A stretch of DNA of 64,000 nt from Bathymodiolus thermophilus thioautotrophic gill symbiont (lineage in GTDB: Bacteria > Pseudomonadota > Gammaproteobacteria > PS1 > Pseudothioglobaceae), in NCBI RefSeq assembly GCF_003711265.1, contig NZ_CP024634.1, positions 62,001 to 126,000 of the forward strand. The letters are read 5' to 3'. The notes beneath the pieces were generated by a model. It was not told the DNA's origin. It did not search any database and worked only from the letters and a program-made list of their open reading frames with translations. Shown one piece after another: positions 21,201 through 31,800 of this stretch (position 1 is the first letter of the stretch; each line of letters opens with the position of its first letter). The translations under genes were made by a program, and so were the position numbers.

Positions 21201-22285
21201 AAAGCAAGGCAGGTAAATCCTATGTTATATTTGGGAAAACTGATGAAACCTCTGTTGATTTATCAAAGATAGCCTTAGGCACGGGTGGCTTTGTTATTAA
21301 TGGTGAGAATATTGAGGATTATAGTGGCCGCTCAGTCTCCTCAGCAGGCGATGTCAATGGCGATGGCTTGGATGATTTGATTGTTGGTGCTAGTGATGCA
21401 GACCTTACTGGTAAAAGAAATGCAGGTAAATCTTATGTTGTATTTGGTAAAGTTGATAAAAATGCTGTTAATTTGTCAACCTTAGGCACGGGTGGCTTTG
21501 TTATCAATGGTGAGAATGCTTTGGATCTGAGCGGCTACTCAGTCTCCTCAGCAGGCGATGTCAATGGTGATGGCTTGGATGATTTGATTGTTGGTGCTTA
21601 TCAAGCAGGCCCTGATAATAAAATCAATGCAGGCAAATCTTATGTTGTATTTGGTAAGACAGACACAAAAGCCGTTGATTTAGCAGATATTAGTGCTTGC
21701 AATGGTGGTGTTGCTCATGCTATTGATTTTCAAGGTAATGGCGAGAGCAACGCACTTACAGGCACCTCTGCCGATGAGTTGTTTGTCGCTGGTTTAGGCG
21801 ATGATACTTTAATAGGTAACGGAGGCACCGATGTCTTTAATGCAGGAGCTGGTAACGATACTATTGTTATTAATGCGGACAACCTTGCTAAACTCTCCAG
21901 CAAGGTGTTGAGTAATCATTTACTCGCTCGTGTTGACGGGGGTGGTAATACCGATACGCTGAAATTAGCAGGTGCGGATCTAAATCTAGATCTCACACAA
22001 ATAGACAATGGTCGCATTCAAGACATTGAAATCATTGATTTAACAGGTTCAGGTAACAATACTTTGAAACTTAATCTTAATGACTTATTGGATATTTCCA
22101 GTTCAACCAATGTTCTTAAAGTTATAGGTGATGCGGGTGATAAAGTTGATATAGAACTTAGTAACAATGCTTTTGCTAAAGATTCTACAAAAACAGAGGA
22201 CGGCATTACTTATGATATTTATAACAATGTTAATGCTGCTGACACTGTAGAATTATGGGTAGAACAAGATTTAGCGGTATTTTAG
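18275..22285 (+). CDS. Array gene 4: giant one-propeller FG-GAP/RTX type I secreted surface protein
   Basis: 1,336 aa, the shortest complete member. N-terminal prefix, hydrophobic stretch, Asp/Gly linker and Ig/cadherin-like domains are as in gene 2. A single seven-bladed propeller runs from residue ~660 and RTX nonapeptides lie at ~1173. Blades 2 and 3 are short near-duplicates (GANGVGSYAGRSY / GANGVGSNAGRSY); the same blade type recurs in gene 7. The second cadherin-like domain is of the NPSFTSATNVNFEIN allele, shared with genes 6 and 7. An unusual extra cysteine occurs in DISACNGG between propeller and RTX. One Ca2+ loop reads DINGDG. The gene is followed by purC fragment 4, which is split by an IS. 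Surface-adhesin role inferred from architecture. Confidence 0.83.
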   Translation: MKKSQITTQQNKAQKITNQLNKEVLSLTKGTHHIQPQTGIAYQLNPKDFNTKKTSLVAKRVNDDLEVTFAESVLIFDNYFTLCKTDLSCLVSLPTEDGGLYHVVADTFFTLEDGTQVVYFYGEQSIVATESSATSTDDNQSFSDVIASNIGIVSAVVVAAVVVASSGSDGDGDDTTQPLAIALTNDAGSSNSDGISKNGEITIKHLKSGDTWEYSTNGGNSFISGTGNSFVLASGTYGANDIQIKVSGSATIIKYASSITIDTLAPSFTSAATAEVEANTEASTTIYTAATDDNTVTYTLKAGEQQDKFTISNTGELKYKQAQTQAGTHTVTIIATDIAGNTAEKTVSVSVVDIGLSTSITWNNIGTDNIINTAEMATATLSGTVSVIGTVSSISVSSIVFKQGDTTVHVITTNLPAIVNNTWALDNNSAWTSKLTQGDYTVTINLAGKNSDNQDVTGVDSTTIKVDMAPPVQPTFILADDTGALDDDKVTKIGTITVASLEEGATWQYSTNGGTNWTNGTGTSFTLAEGTYAINAIQVGQIDVSGNISSVVKNAGTIVVDTSNPSFTSATNVNFEINAAITTTVYDAQASNLNGGNADDGVTYSIKNASTSKFAITTDTGIVTYKAIQTAVHSDTVTIIATDVAGNATEQTVTVSVRSSIAQGFVMNGESGYDWSGFSVSSAGDVNGDGLDDLIVSAYLADPANKSSAGKSYVIFGKTNASAINLSALGTGGFVINGENANDFSGYSVSSAGDVNGDGLDDLIVGANGVGSYAGRSYVVFGKVDKNTVNLSALDTGGFVINGENTWDKSGTSVSSAGDVNGDGLDDLIVGANGVGSNAGRSYVVFGKVDKNAVNLSALGTGGFVINGENAGDKSGYSVSSAGDVNGDGLDDLIVGANNADPTGKTNAGKSYVVFGKINESAVNLSVIASGTGGFVINGENTEDYSGLSVSSAGDINGDGLDDLIVGAYFADPASKSKAGKSYVIFGKTDETSVDLSKIALGTGGFVINGENIEDYSGRSVSSAGDVNGDGLDDLIVGASDADLTGKRNAGKSYVVFGKVDKNAVNLSTLGTGGFVINGENALDLSGYSVSSAGDVNGDGLDDLIVGAYQAGPDNKINAGKSYVVFGKTDTKAVDLADISACNGGVAHAIDFQGNGESNALTGTSADELFVAGLGDDTLIGNGGTDVFNAGAGNDTIVINADNLAKLSSKVLSNHLLARVDGGGNTDTLKLAGADLNLDLTQIDNGRIQDIEIIDLTGSGNNTLKLNLNDLLDISSSTNVLKVIGDAGDKVDIELSNNAFAKDSTKTEDGITYDIYNNVNAADTVELWVEQDLAVF

Positions 22286-22437
22286 ATAATTTTTTTAAAG
22301 CTTTTTATCGCTTAACCTTGGTGCAATGAAACAATATTTCGACTAAATCTTTGTTGTTTGCATTAGCAATTGTTGCACTTGGCGGTATTGTTGTGCAGTT
22401 TTTTGGGTGATATTATCTGGTAGGCTTGGCGCAGGTG

Positions 22438-23740
22438 AAGACCCCTGCATAGCACCCTAAAACCAACCATCAAAACCCAAAACCCTCAATTTTTGACTTT
22501 TCAAAGTCAAAAAACATATAAAATCCAGCTTTCATTAAAAAAATCATCAATATCAACTATAAATCGCTCATTTTTTACTCTTTTTTGTACTGTTTCCACA
22601 AAAAAGACACAATAATCCCTAGGTTGCATTTAATCCCTTGTTAATATAAACATTCGCCGCTCTAACTAGATTATAAGCAATAGCTTTAAGATTAACTTCG
22701 CTGGCAACTTTCTCTAAACCAATATAACGACTTCTTGCCAAACCATAAGTGCGTTTGAGCGTACCAAAGGTGCGTTCAACCACAAACCTTCTTTTGCTGA
22801 TTGCTTTATTGCGTAATTTATTCCAATGACTCATTTGCTTGCCTTTGGGTTTTTTGCGCATAATACCATCTCTTAACTTTTGTGCTTTAAGTGCTTCACT
22901 ATTAGCTTGAGAGGCTGTTCCTTTGTCGTATAAAACTCTTACGCCTTTTTGATTGCCTGCCTGTTTAACATTTTCTTCAAAATGAGTCATTTCACTATCA
23001 TTAGCAGGGTGCGTAGTGGCTTTGTTAATTAATCCATTGGCATCAGTTGTTACTACTGATGAATATCCATAAGTGTATTTTCCCGCCTTAAATGTCCATC
23101 TTGCATCTTTATCATCTGAATATTGAATTGGGTTACTATCAATCTCATAAACCTCACCAGTTTTGTGTGTTGTAATAATCTTCTTAGTGCGTCTAGCACT
23201 TTGAATTAAGGTTGCATCCATGGCAACATGTTTGCCATTAGAGAGTTTGAGTTGATTATTCTCAAGCATAAGATTGATGCTACTCAAAAGTCTATCAAAT
23301 AGATTTTGTTTGATTAGTTTGGTTCTAAATCTGCCAATGGTTGTAGCATCAGGTTTGTTGCCACTTAGGCTAAAGTTGCAAAAGTTAATAAAGACTAAAT
23401 CTCTACTAAGACTATCAGCCAACTTCTCATCAGAGAGATTGTGCCATGTGCCTATTAATAGCGCTTTAAACAGACTAACAGCAGAATAGTCAACTTTAAT
23501 ATGAGACAGATCTTTGGCTATAACTTCCCAATCGATAACTTTGTTAATGATGTCTAGTTGGGAGTTTGGTATGTTGATAAAACTATCAGCAAAGGTTTGT
23601 TCTTGAGTGGTTTTAACTCGCATTTTTTTGTAAGTGTCTGATAATTATAGTATTTTATCATAAATGCTAATGTTTGCATAAGGTTTTGAGGGTTGATTTG
23701 TGATTTTTTGTTGGGTTTTTTAGTTTAATGCAGGGGTCTT
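22438..23740 (-). mobile_element. IS5-type insertion sequence, copy A
   Basis: 1,303 bp bounded by imperfect inverted repeats whose outer 13 bp (AAGACCCCTGCAT) match at both ends. AGGTG is present on both sides (22433-22437 and 23741-23745) and single in uninterrupted spacers, so it is a 5-bp target duplication. It encodes one transposase on the - strand. The non-coding strip beyond the transposase stop contains a TTTTTGAC/GTCAAAAA hairpin that may act as a terminator. It is virtually identical to copy B at 33366-34668, in opposite orientation, indicating recent transposition. Confidence 0.93.
22619..23623 (-). CDS. IS5-family DDE transposase (copy A)
   Basis: 334 aa, full length for the family (IS5 itself has a transposase of similar size). 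The catalytic triad can be placed at D136 (HVAMDATL), D233 (VRVLYDKG) and E283 (VVERTFGTLKR), with the family's HNLSDEKLADSL region near residues 61-72 and the C-terminal RTFG..KR..G..RSRY block. It differs from copy B at a single residue, Thr236 here against Ala236 there, three residues after the second catalytic Asp. The frame is intact, so the protein may be active. It excises and inserts its own element by cut-and-paste or related DDE chemistry. Confidence 0.93.
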   Translation of the reverse strand: MRVKTTQEQTFADSFINIPNSQLDIINKVIDWEVIAKDLSHIKVDYSAVSLFKALLIGTWHNLSDEKLADSLSRDLVFINFCNFSLSGNKPDATTIGRFRTKLIKQNLFDRLLSSINLMLENNQLKLSNGKHVAMDATLIQSARRTKKIITTHKTGEVYEIDSNPIQYSDDKDARWTFKAGKYTYGYSSVVTTDANGLINKATTHPANDSEMTHFEENVKQAGNQKGVRVLYDKGTASQANSEALKAQKLRDGIMRKKPKGKQMSHWNKLRNKAISKRRFVVERTFGTLKRTYGLARSRYIGLEKVASEVNLKAIAYNLVRAANVYINKGLNAT

Positions 23741-23974
23741 AGGTGGGGTTTTGTCCCAGTCTAGTGTTTCTAAACAATCACGCACAATTTGCTTGTCAAA
23801 ACTTTTTGGACTGGTGCCGATGTGGTGTCAGATTTTGACCAAAAGCGTGATGAATCGGGGGTTAGAACTTCGTCCATTAAGGTTAAGCAATTGTTTTCAT
23901 CCAGTCCAAATTCAAACCTGGTGTCAGCGATAATAATGTCTTTTTTCAGGGCGTAGTCGCTGGCGAAATTGTAG

Positions 23975-24223
23975 CGTGCATGGACACCAAATTATTGCCA
24001 ATTGCCAATTGGCATTTGGTAGATTGCATTATCACCTGTAAGTGAGGCGTGCATTTTTGTATGTTGCCTGTTGTTATCATTGTACGGTTTTTTTGTAATT
24101 CATCATTGTTTTTTATTGGGTTGTTTTTTAGACCTTTATTCCCAACAATTTAATCTTTAAGCGTAAATTTTTTAAGATTAACCAATGTATAATTACATAA
24201 ATAATAATTAAATGGAGAGAAAC
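23975..24223 (+). promoter_or_regulatory. Upstream region of array gene 5
   Basis: 20-bp palindromic repeat at 23995-24014, TATAAT at 24188-24193, and GGAGAG just before the ATG at 24224. The in-frame ATG at 24212 overlaps the ribosome binding site and is rejected. Confidence 0.6.
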
Positions 24224-27200
24224 ATGAAAAAATCCCAAATTACAACACAACAGAATAAAGCTCAAAAAATTACTAACCAACTTAACAAAGAAGTGCTTAC
24301 CCTTACCAAAGGCACCCACCACATCCAACCACAAACTGGCATCGCCTACCAACTAAACCCCAAAGATTTTAATACTAAAAAAACCAGCCTAATCGCCAAA
24401 AGAGTAAACGATGATTTAGAAGTCACATTTGCAGAAAGCGTCCTCATCTTTGACAACTATTTCACCCTTTGCAAAACCGACTTATCTTGCCTAGTTTCCC
24501 TCCCCACCGAAGACGGTGGTCTTTACCATGTGGTTGCCGACACTTTCTTTACTTTAGAAGACGGCACTCAAGTCGTTTATTTTTATGGCGAACAATCCAT
24601 TGTTGCTACAGAATCTAGTGCAACAAGCACAGACGGCAATCAAAGTTTCTCTGATGTTATTGCCTCAAACATAGGCATCGTGGCCGCCGTTGTGGTTGCA
24701 GCCGTTGTGGTAGCCAGTAGTGGCAGTGATGGCGATGGTGACGATACAACACAGCCACTCGCAATCGCTTTAACGAATGACGCAGGTTCATCAAATAGCG
24801 ATGGGATTAGCAAAAATGGCGAAATTACGATTAAGCATTTAAAAAGTGGTGACACTTGGGAGTATTCCACTGACGGCGGTAATAGTTTTATCAGTGGCAC
24901 AGGCAATAGTTTTGTGCTGGCTAGTGGCACTTATGGGGCAAACGATATTCAGGTTAAAGTGAGTGGCAGCGCCACAATTATCAAGTACGCCTCCTCTATT
25001 ACTATAGACACCTTAGCCCCTTCCTTCACCAGTGCAGCAACTGCCGAGGTTGAAGCAAATACCGAAGCATCGACAACAATATATACAGCAGCAACAGACG
25101 ACAATACGGTAACTTATACTTTAAAAGCGGGAGAGCAACAAGACAAATTTACCATTAGTAATACTGGCGAATTAAAATACAAACAAGCGCAAACGCAAGC
25201 AGGCACCCACACAGTGACTATCATTGCCACCGATATTGCAGGCAATACAGCGGAAAAAACTGTTAGCGTATCGGTCGTAGATATCGGTTTGTCAACCTCA
25301 ATTACTTGGAACAATATCGGCACTGACAATATCATCAATACTGCTGAGATGGCAACGGCTACTTTGAGTGGCACAGTGAGCGTTATTGGCACAGTGAGTT
25401 CAATAAGTGTTAGTAGCATTGTTTTTAAACAAGGTGATACTACTGTTCATGTGATTACTACCAATCTTCCAGCTATTGTTAACAATACTTGGGCTTTAGA
25501 CAATAACAGCGCTTGGACTTCAAAACTTACTCAGGGCGATTACACAGTTACTATTAACCTTGCTGGCAAAAACAGTGACAACCAAGATGTTACGGGTGTA
25601 GATTCAACAACAATAAAGGTTGACATGGCTCCACCAGTCCAACCCACATTTATTTTAGCAGATGACACAGGGGCATTAGATGACGATAAGGTTACCAAGA
25701 TTGGCACAATAACAGTTGCTAGTTTGGAAGAAGGTGCAACTTGGCAATATTCCACAAATGGTGGCACTAACTGGACTAACGGCACAGGCACCAGTTTTAC
25801 GCTGGCTGAAGGCACCCATGCTATTGATGCCATTCAGGTTAAGCAAACCAATATAGCGGGTAATGTCTCAAGCGTTGTTAAGAATGCTGGCGCTATTGTT
25901 GTAGATACCTCAAATCCTTTGTTTGCTGGTGCGTCCACTGCTAATGTAGGGATAAATGCTGCTATCACTACAATTGTTTATGATGCTCAAGCCAGTAATC
26001 TTAATGGTGGCAATGCAGATGATGGTGTTACTTATAGCATAAAAAATGCAAGCACCAGTAAGTTTGCAATTACTACTGATACTGGCATCGTTACTTATAA
26101 AGCAATACAAACGACAGTGCATAGTGACACAGTAACTATTGTTGCCACTGATGTTGCAGGTAATGCAACAGAACGGGTTGTTACTGTGTCGGTGAGAGAT
26201 TCTATTGCACAAGGTTTTGTTATGAATGGAGAAAGTGCTGGGGACGAGAGCGGCTATTCAGCCTCCTCAGCAGGCGATGTCAATGGCGATGGTTTGGATG
26301 ATTTGATTGTTGGTGCTTTTAATGCAGACCCTGATAATAAAAACGATGCAGGTAAATCTTATGTTGTATTTGGTAAAATCAATAGCAGTGCTGTTGATTT
26401 ATCAGCCATAGCCTCAGGCACAGGCGGCTTTGTTATTGGTGGTGAGAGTGCTTGGGATAATAGTGGGCACTCAGTCTCCTCAGCAGGCGATGTCAACGGC
26501 GATGGCTTGGATGATTTGATTGTTGGTGCTCGTTTTGCAGATCCTAATAGCAAACACGATGCAGGTAAATCTTATGTTGTATTTGGTAAAACTGATAAAG
26601 ACGCTGTTGATTTATCAGCCATAGCCTCTGGCACGGGTGGCTTTGTTATTAATGGTGAGAATGATGAGGATTATAGTGGGCACTCAGCCTCCTCAGCAGG
26701 CGATGTCAACGGCGATGGCTTGGATGATTTGATTGTTAGTGCTTTTTTTGCAGACTTTCGCGCAGACTTTCGCGCAGGTAAATCTTATGTTGTATTTGGT
26801 AAAAAAGACAAAGTTGCTGTTGATTTGTCAATCATAGCCTCAGGCACAGGCGGCTTTGTTATTGGTGGTGAGGATGCTAATGATTGGAGTGGCTACTCAG
26901 TCTCCTCAGCAGGCGATGTCAACGGCGATGGCTTGGATGATTTGATTGTTGGTGCTCTTTATGCAGATCCTAATAGCAAAGACGAGGCAGGTAAATCTTA
27001 TGTTGTCTTTGGTAAAACTGATAAGGACGCTGTTAATTTATCAACTTTAGGCGCAGGTGGCTTTGTTATTAATGGTGAGAGTACTGACGACGAGAGTGGC
27101 ACCTCAGTCTCCTCAGCAGGCGATGTCAACGGCGATGGCTTGGATGATTTGATTGTTGGTGCTCGTTATGCAGATCCTGCTAATAAAAGCAATGCGGGCA

Positions 27201-28282
27201 AAACTTATGTTGTATTTGGTAAAACCAATGCAAGTGCTATTAATTTATCAGCCATAACCTCAGCCTCAGACACGGGTGGCTTTGTTATTAATGGTGAGAG
27301 TGCTGACGACGAGAGTGGCTACTCAGCCTCCTCAGCAGGCGATGTCAACGGCGATGGCTTGGATGATTTGATTGTTGGTGCCTATCAAGCAGATCCTGAT
27401 AATAAAAGCAATGCAGGTAAATCTTATGTTGTATTTGGTAAAACCAATGGTAGTGCTGTTGATTTATCAGTCATAGCCTCTGGCACAGGTGGTTTTGTTA
27501 TTAATGGTGAGAATATTGATGATGGCAGTGGCCGTTCAGTCTCCTCAGCAGGCGATGTCAACGGCGATGGCTTGGATGATTTGATTGTTGGTGCTTATCA
27601 AGCTGATCCTAATAGTAAAAACAAAGCAGGTAAATCTTATGTTGTATTTGGTAAGACAGACACAAAAGCCATTGATTTAGCAGATGTTAGTGCTGGCAAT
27701 GGTGTTGCTGCTCATGCTATTGATTTTCAAGGTAATGGCGAGAGCAACACACTTACAGGTACCTCTGCTGATGAGTTGTTTGTTGCTGGTTTAGGCAATG
27801 ATGTTTTAACAGGTAACGGCGGTGCCGATGTCTTTAATGCAGGCAAAGGTGATGATATTATTATTATTAATGCGGACAACCTTGCTAAACTCTCCAGCAA
27901 GGTATTGAGTAATCATTTACTCGCTCGTGTTGACGGGGGTGGTAATACCGATACGCTGAAATTAGCAGGTGCGGATCTAAATCTAGATCTCACTCAAATA
28001 GACAATGGCCGCATTCAAGACATTGAAATCATTGATTTAACAGGGTCAGGTAACAATACTTTGACACTCAATCTGAATGATTTGCTGGATATTTCTACTT
28101 CAACCAATGTTCTTAAAGTTATAGGTGATACGGGTGATAAAGTTGATATAGAACTTAGTAACAATGCTTTTGCTAAAGATTCTACAAAAACAGAGGACGG
28201 CATTACTTATGATATTTATAATAATGTTAATGCTGCTGACACTGTAGAATTATGGGTAGAACAAGATTTAGCGGTGTTTTAG
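24224..28282 (+). CDS. Array gene 5: giant one-propeller FG-GAP/RTX type I secreted surface protein
   Basis: 1,352 aa. Standard prefix, hydrophobic stretch, short DGDGDD linker and Ig/cadherin-like stalk; one seven-bladed propeller from residue ~660 and RTX at ~1189. Blade 3 contains a 12-bp tandem duplication (26750-26773) giving ADFRADFR in its variable loop. It is the only member combining the GLGNDVLTGNGGADVF RTX allele with the LSNHLLAR allele further on, a recombinant type. RTX nonapeptide 3 is followed by an unusual run of isoleucines (DIIIIN). The gene lies between the two inverted IS copies together with gene 6. Confidence 0.83.
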   Translation: MKKSQITTQQNKAQKITNQLNKEVLTLTKGTHHIQPQTGIAYQLNPKDFNTKKTSLIAKRVNDDLEVTFAESVLIFDNYFTLCKTDLSCLVSLPTEDGGLYHVVADTFFTLEDGTQVVYFYGEQSIVATESSATSTDGNQSFSDVIASNIGIVAAVVVAAVVVASSGSDGDGDDTTQPLAIALTNDAGSSNSDGISKNGEITIKHLKSGDTWEYSTDGGNSFISGTGNSFVLASGTYGANDIQVKVSGSATIIKYASSITIDTLAPSFTSAATAEVEANTEASTTIYTAATDDNTVTYTLKAGEQQDKFTISNTGELKYKQAQTQAGTHTVTIIATDIAGNTAEKTVSVSVVDIGLSTSITWNNIGTDNIINTAEMATATLSGTVSVIGTVSSISVSSIVFKQGDTTVHVITTNLPAIVNNTWALDNNSAWTSKLTQGDYTVTINLAGKNSDNQDVTGVDSTTIKVDMAPPVQPTFILADDTGALDDDKVTKIGTITVASLEEGATWQYSTNGGTNWTNGTGTSFTLAEGTHAIDAIQVKQTNIAGNVSSVVKNAGAIVVDTSNPLFAGASTANVGINAAITTIVYDAQASNLNGGNADDGVTYSIKNASTSKFAITTDTGIVTYKAIQTTVHSDTVTIVATDVAGNATERVVTVSVRDSIAQGFVMNGESAGDESGYSASSAGDVNGDGLDDLIVGAFNADPDNKNDAGKSYVVFGKINSSAVDLSAIASGTGGFVIGGESAWDNSGHSVSSAGDVNGDGLDDLIVGARFADPNSKHDAGKSYVVFGKTDKDAVDLSAIASGTGGFVINGENDEDYSGHSASSAGDVNGDGLDDLIVSAFFADFRADFRAGKSYVVFGKKDKVAVDLSIIASGTGGFVIGGEDANDWSGYSVSSAGDVNGDGLDDLIVGALYADPNSKDEAGKSYVVFGKTDKDAVNLSTLGAGGFVINGESTDDESGTSVSSAGDVNGDGLDDLIVGARYADPANKSNAGKTYVVFGKTNASAINLSAITSASDTGGFVINGESADDESGYSASSAGDVNGDGLDDLIVGAYQADPDNKSNAGKSYVVFGKTNGSAVDLSVIASGTGGFVINGENIDDGSGRSVSSAGDVNGDGLDDLIVGAYQADPNSKNKAGKSYVVFGKTDTKAIDLADVSAGNGVAAHAIDFQGNGESNTLTGTSADELFVAGLGNDVLTGNGGADVFNAGKGDDIIIINADNLAKLSSKVLSNHLLARVDGGGNTDTLKLAGADLNLDLTQIDNGRIQDIEIIDLTGSGNNTLTLNLNDLLDISTSTNVLKVIGDTGDKVDIELSNNAFAKDSTKTEDGITYDIYNNVNAADTVELWVEQDLAVF

Positions 28283-28329
28283 ATAATTTTTTTATCGTTT
28301 AACCTTGGTGCAATGAAACAATATTTCGA

Positions 28330-28653
28330 CTAAATCTTTGTTGTTTGCATTAGCAATTGTTGCACTTGGCGGTATTGTTGTGCAGTTTTTTGGGTGATAT
28401 TATCTGGCAGGCTTGGTGCAGGTGGGGTTTTGTCCCAGTCTAGTGTTTCTAAACAATCACGCACAATTTGCTTGTCAAAACTTTTTGGACTGGTGCCGAT
28501 GTGGTGTCAGATTTTGACCAAAAGCGTGATGAATCGGGGGTTAGAACTTCGTCCATTAGGGTTAAGCAATTGTTTTCATCCAGTCCAAATTCAAACCTGG
28601 TGTCAGCGATAATAATGTCTTTTTTCAGGGCGTAGTCGCTGGCGAAATTGTAG
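28330..28653 (-). pseudogene. purC 3' fragment 5 (frameshifted)
   Basis: 324-nt copy with the shared 1-nt deletion; same 3' end and same breakpoint as the other fragments. Confidence 0.9.
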
Positions 28654-28896
28654 CGTGCATTGACACCAAATTATTGCCAATTGGCATTTGGTAGATTGCA
28701 TTATCACCTGTAAGTGAGGCGTGCATTTTTGTATGTTGCCTGTTGTTATCATTGTACGGTTTTTTTTGTAATTCATCATTGTTTTTTATTGGGTTGTTTT
28801 TTAGACCTTTATTCCCAATAATTTCATCTTTAAGCGTAAAATTTTTAAGATTAACCAATGTATAATTACATAAATAATAATTAAATGGAGAGAAAC
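28654..28896 (+). promoter_or_regulatory. Upstream region of array gene 6
   Basis: 13-bp palindromic repeat at 28674-28686, TATAAT at 28861-28866, and GGAGAG before the ATG at 28897. Apart from small indels the sequence matches the other spacers. Confidence 0.6.
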
Positions 28897-31800
28897 ATGA
28901 AAAAATCCCAAATTACAACACAACAGAATAAAGCTCAAAAAATCACCAACCAACTTAACAAAGAAGTGCTTTCCCTCACCAAAGGCACCCACCACATCCA
29001 ACCACAAACTGGCATCGCCTACCAACTAAACCCCAAAGATTTTAATACTAAAAAAACCAGCCTAGTCGCCAAAAGAGTAAACGATGATTTAGAAGTCACA
29101 TTTGCAGAAAGCGTCCTCATCTTTGACAACTATTTCACCCTTTGCAAAACCGACTTATCTTGCCTAGTTTCCCTCCCCACCGAAGACGGTGGTCTTTACC
29201 ATGTGGTTGCCGATACCTTCTTTACTTTAGAAGACGGCACTCAAGTCGTTTATTTTTATGGCGAACAATCCATTGTTGCTACAGAATCTAGTGCAACAAG
29301 CACAGACGGCAATCAAAGTTTCTCTGATGTTATTGCCTCAAACATAGGCATCGTGGCTGCCGTTGTGGTTGCAGCCGTTGTGGTAGCCAGTAGTGGCAGT
29401 GATGGCGATGGTGACGATACAACACAGCCACTCGCAATCGCTTTAACGAATGACGCAGGTTCGTTAGATAGCGATGGGATTAGCAAAAATGGCGAAATTA
29501 CGATTAAGCATTTAAAAAGTGGTGACACTTGGGAGTATTCCACTGACGGCGGTAATAGTTTTATCAGTGGCACAGGCAATCGTTTTGTGCTGGCTAGTGG
29601 CACTTATGGGGCAAACGATATTCAGATTAAAGTGAGTGGTAGCGCCACAATTATCAAGTACGCCTCCTCTATTACTATAGACACCTTAGCCCCTTCCTTC
29701 ACCAGTGCAGCAACTGCCGAGGTTGAAGCAAATACCGAAGCATCGACAACAATATATACAGCAGCAACAGACGACAACACGGTAACTTATACTTTAAAAG
29801 CGGGAGAGCAACAAGACAAATTTACCATTAGTAATACTGGCGAATTAAAATACAAACAAGCGCAAACGCAAGCAGGCACCCACACAGTGACTATCATTGC
29901 CACCGATATTGCAGGCAATACAGCGGAAAAAACTGTTAGCGTATCGGTCGTAGATATCGGTTTGTCAACCTCAATTACTTGGAACAATATCGGCACTGAC
30001 AATATCATCAATACTGCTGAGATGGCAACGGCTACTTTGAGTGGCACAGTGAGCGTTATTGGCACAGTGAGTTCAATAAGTGTTAGTAGCATTGTTTTTA
30101 AACAAGGTGATACTACTGTTCATGTGATTACTACCAATCTTCCAGCTATTGTTAACAATACTTGGGCTTTAGACAATAACAGCGCTTGGACTTCAAAACT
30201 TACTCAGGGCGATTACACAGTTACTATTAACCTTGCTGGCAAAAACAGTGACAACCAAGATGTTACGGGTGTAGATTCAACAACAATAAAGGTTGACATG
30301 GCTCCACCAGTCCAACCCACATTTATTTTAGCAGATGACACAGGGGCATTAGATGACGATAAGGTTACCAAGATTGGCACAATAACAGTTGCTAGTTTGG
30401 AAGAAGGTGCAACTTGGCAATATTCCACAAATGGTGGTACTAACTGGACTAACGGCACAGGCACCAGTTTTACGCTGGCTGAAGGCACTTATGCTATTAA
30501 TGCCATTCAGGTTGGACAAATCGATGTATCAGGTAACATCTCAAGTGTTGTTAAGAATGCTGGCACTATTGTTGTAGATACCTCAAATCCTTCGTTTACC
30601 AGTGCAACAAATGTTAATTTTGAAATAAATGCTGCTATCACTACAACTGTTTATGATGCTCAAGCAAGTAATCTTAATGGTGGCAATGCAGATGATGGTG
30701 TTACTTATAGCATAAAAAATGCAAGCACCAGTAAGTTTGCAATTACTACTGATACTGGCATCGTTACTTATAAAGCAATACAAACGACAATGCACACTGA
30801 CGCAGTAACTATTATTGCCACTGATGTTGCAGGTAATGCAACAGAACGGGTTGTTGCTGTGTCGGTGAGAGGTTCTGTTGCACAAGGTTTTGTTATGAAT
30901 GGTGAGAATGTTGAGGATCATAGTGGTAAATCAGTCTCCTCAGCAGGCGATGTCAATGGCGATGGCTTGGATGATTTAATTGTTGGTGTTTATTTTGCAG
31001 ACCCTACTAATAAAAGCAATGCAGGAAAATCTTATGTTGTATTTGGTAAAGTTGACGAAACTGCTATTAATTTATCAGCCATAGCCTTAGGCACAGGTGG
31101 CTTTGTTATGAATGGTGAGAGTGCTGGGGATTATAGTGGCCACTCAGTCTCCTCAGCAGGCGATGTCAATGGCGATGGCTTGGATGATTTGATTGTTAGT
31201 ACTAGTCTTGGTGAAGATGGTGTAGGTAAAGTAGGTAAATCTTATGTTGTATTTGGCAAAACTGATGGAAGTGCTGTTAATTTATCAGTCATAGCTGCTG
31301 GCACGGGTGGTTTTGTTATTAACGGTGAGAATGCTGGTGATTGGAATGGCTACTCAGTCTCCTCAGCAGGCGATGTCAATGGCGATGGCTTGGATGACTT
31401 AATTGTTGGTTCTTTTCAAGCAGACACTAATAGTAAAAGTGACGCAGGAAAATCTTATGTTGTCTTTGGTAAAACTAATGAAAGTGCTGTTAATTTATCA
31501 GTCATAGCTGCTGGTACGGGTGGTTTTGTTATTAACGGTGAGAATGCTAATGATTTCAGTGGCTACTCAGTCTCTTCAGCAGGCGATGTCAATGGCGATG
31601 GTTTGGATGACTTAATTGTTGGTGCTTTTCATGCAGACTCTAATGGTAAAAATAATGCAGGCAAATCTTATGTTGTATTTGGCAAAAAAGAAAAAGATGC
31701 TGTTAATTTATCAGTTATAGCCGCTGGCACGGGTGGCTTTGTTATTAATGGTGAGAGTATCGCTGATGATTTCAGTGGCGCCTCGGTCTCCTCAGCAGGT

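Larger units (their letters stand above)
22343..23974 (-). pseudogene. purC 3' fragment 4, split by an IS5-type insertion
   Basis: The purC-derived segment runs from 22343 to 22437, is interrupted by the 1,303-bp IS at 22438-23740, and resumes after a duplicated AGGTG (23741-23745) to 23974. It carries the common 1-nt frameshift deletion. The IS insertion clearly came after the purC segment was duplicated. Confidence 0.9.
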
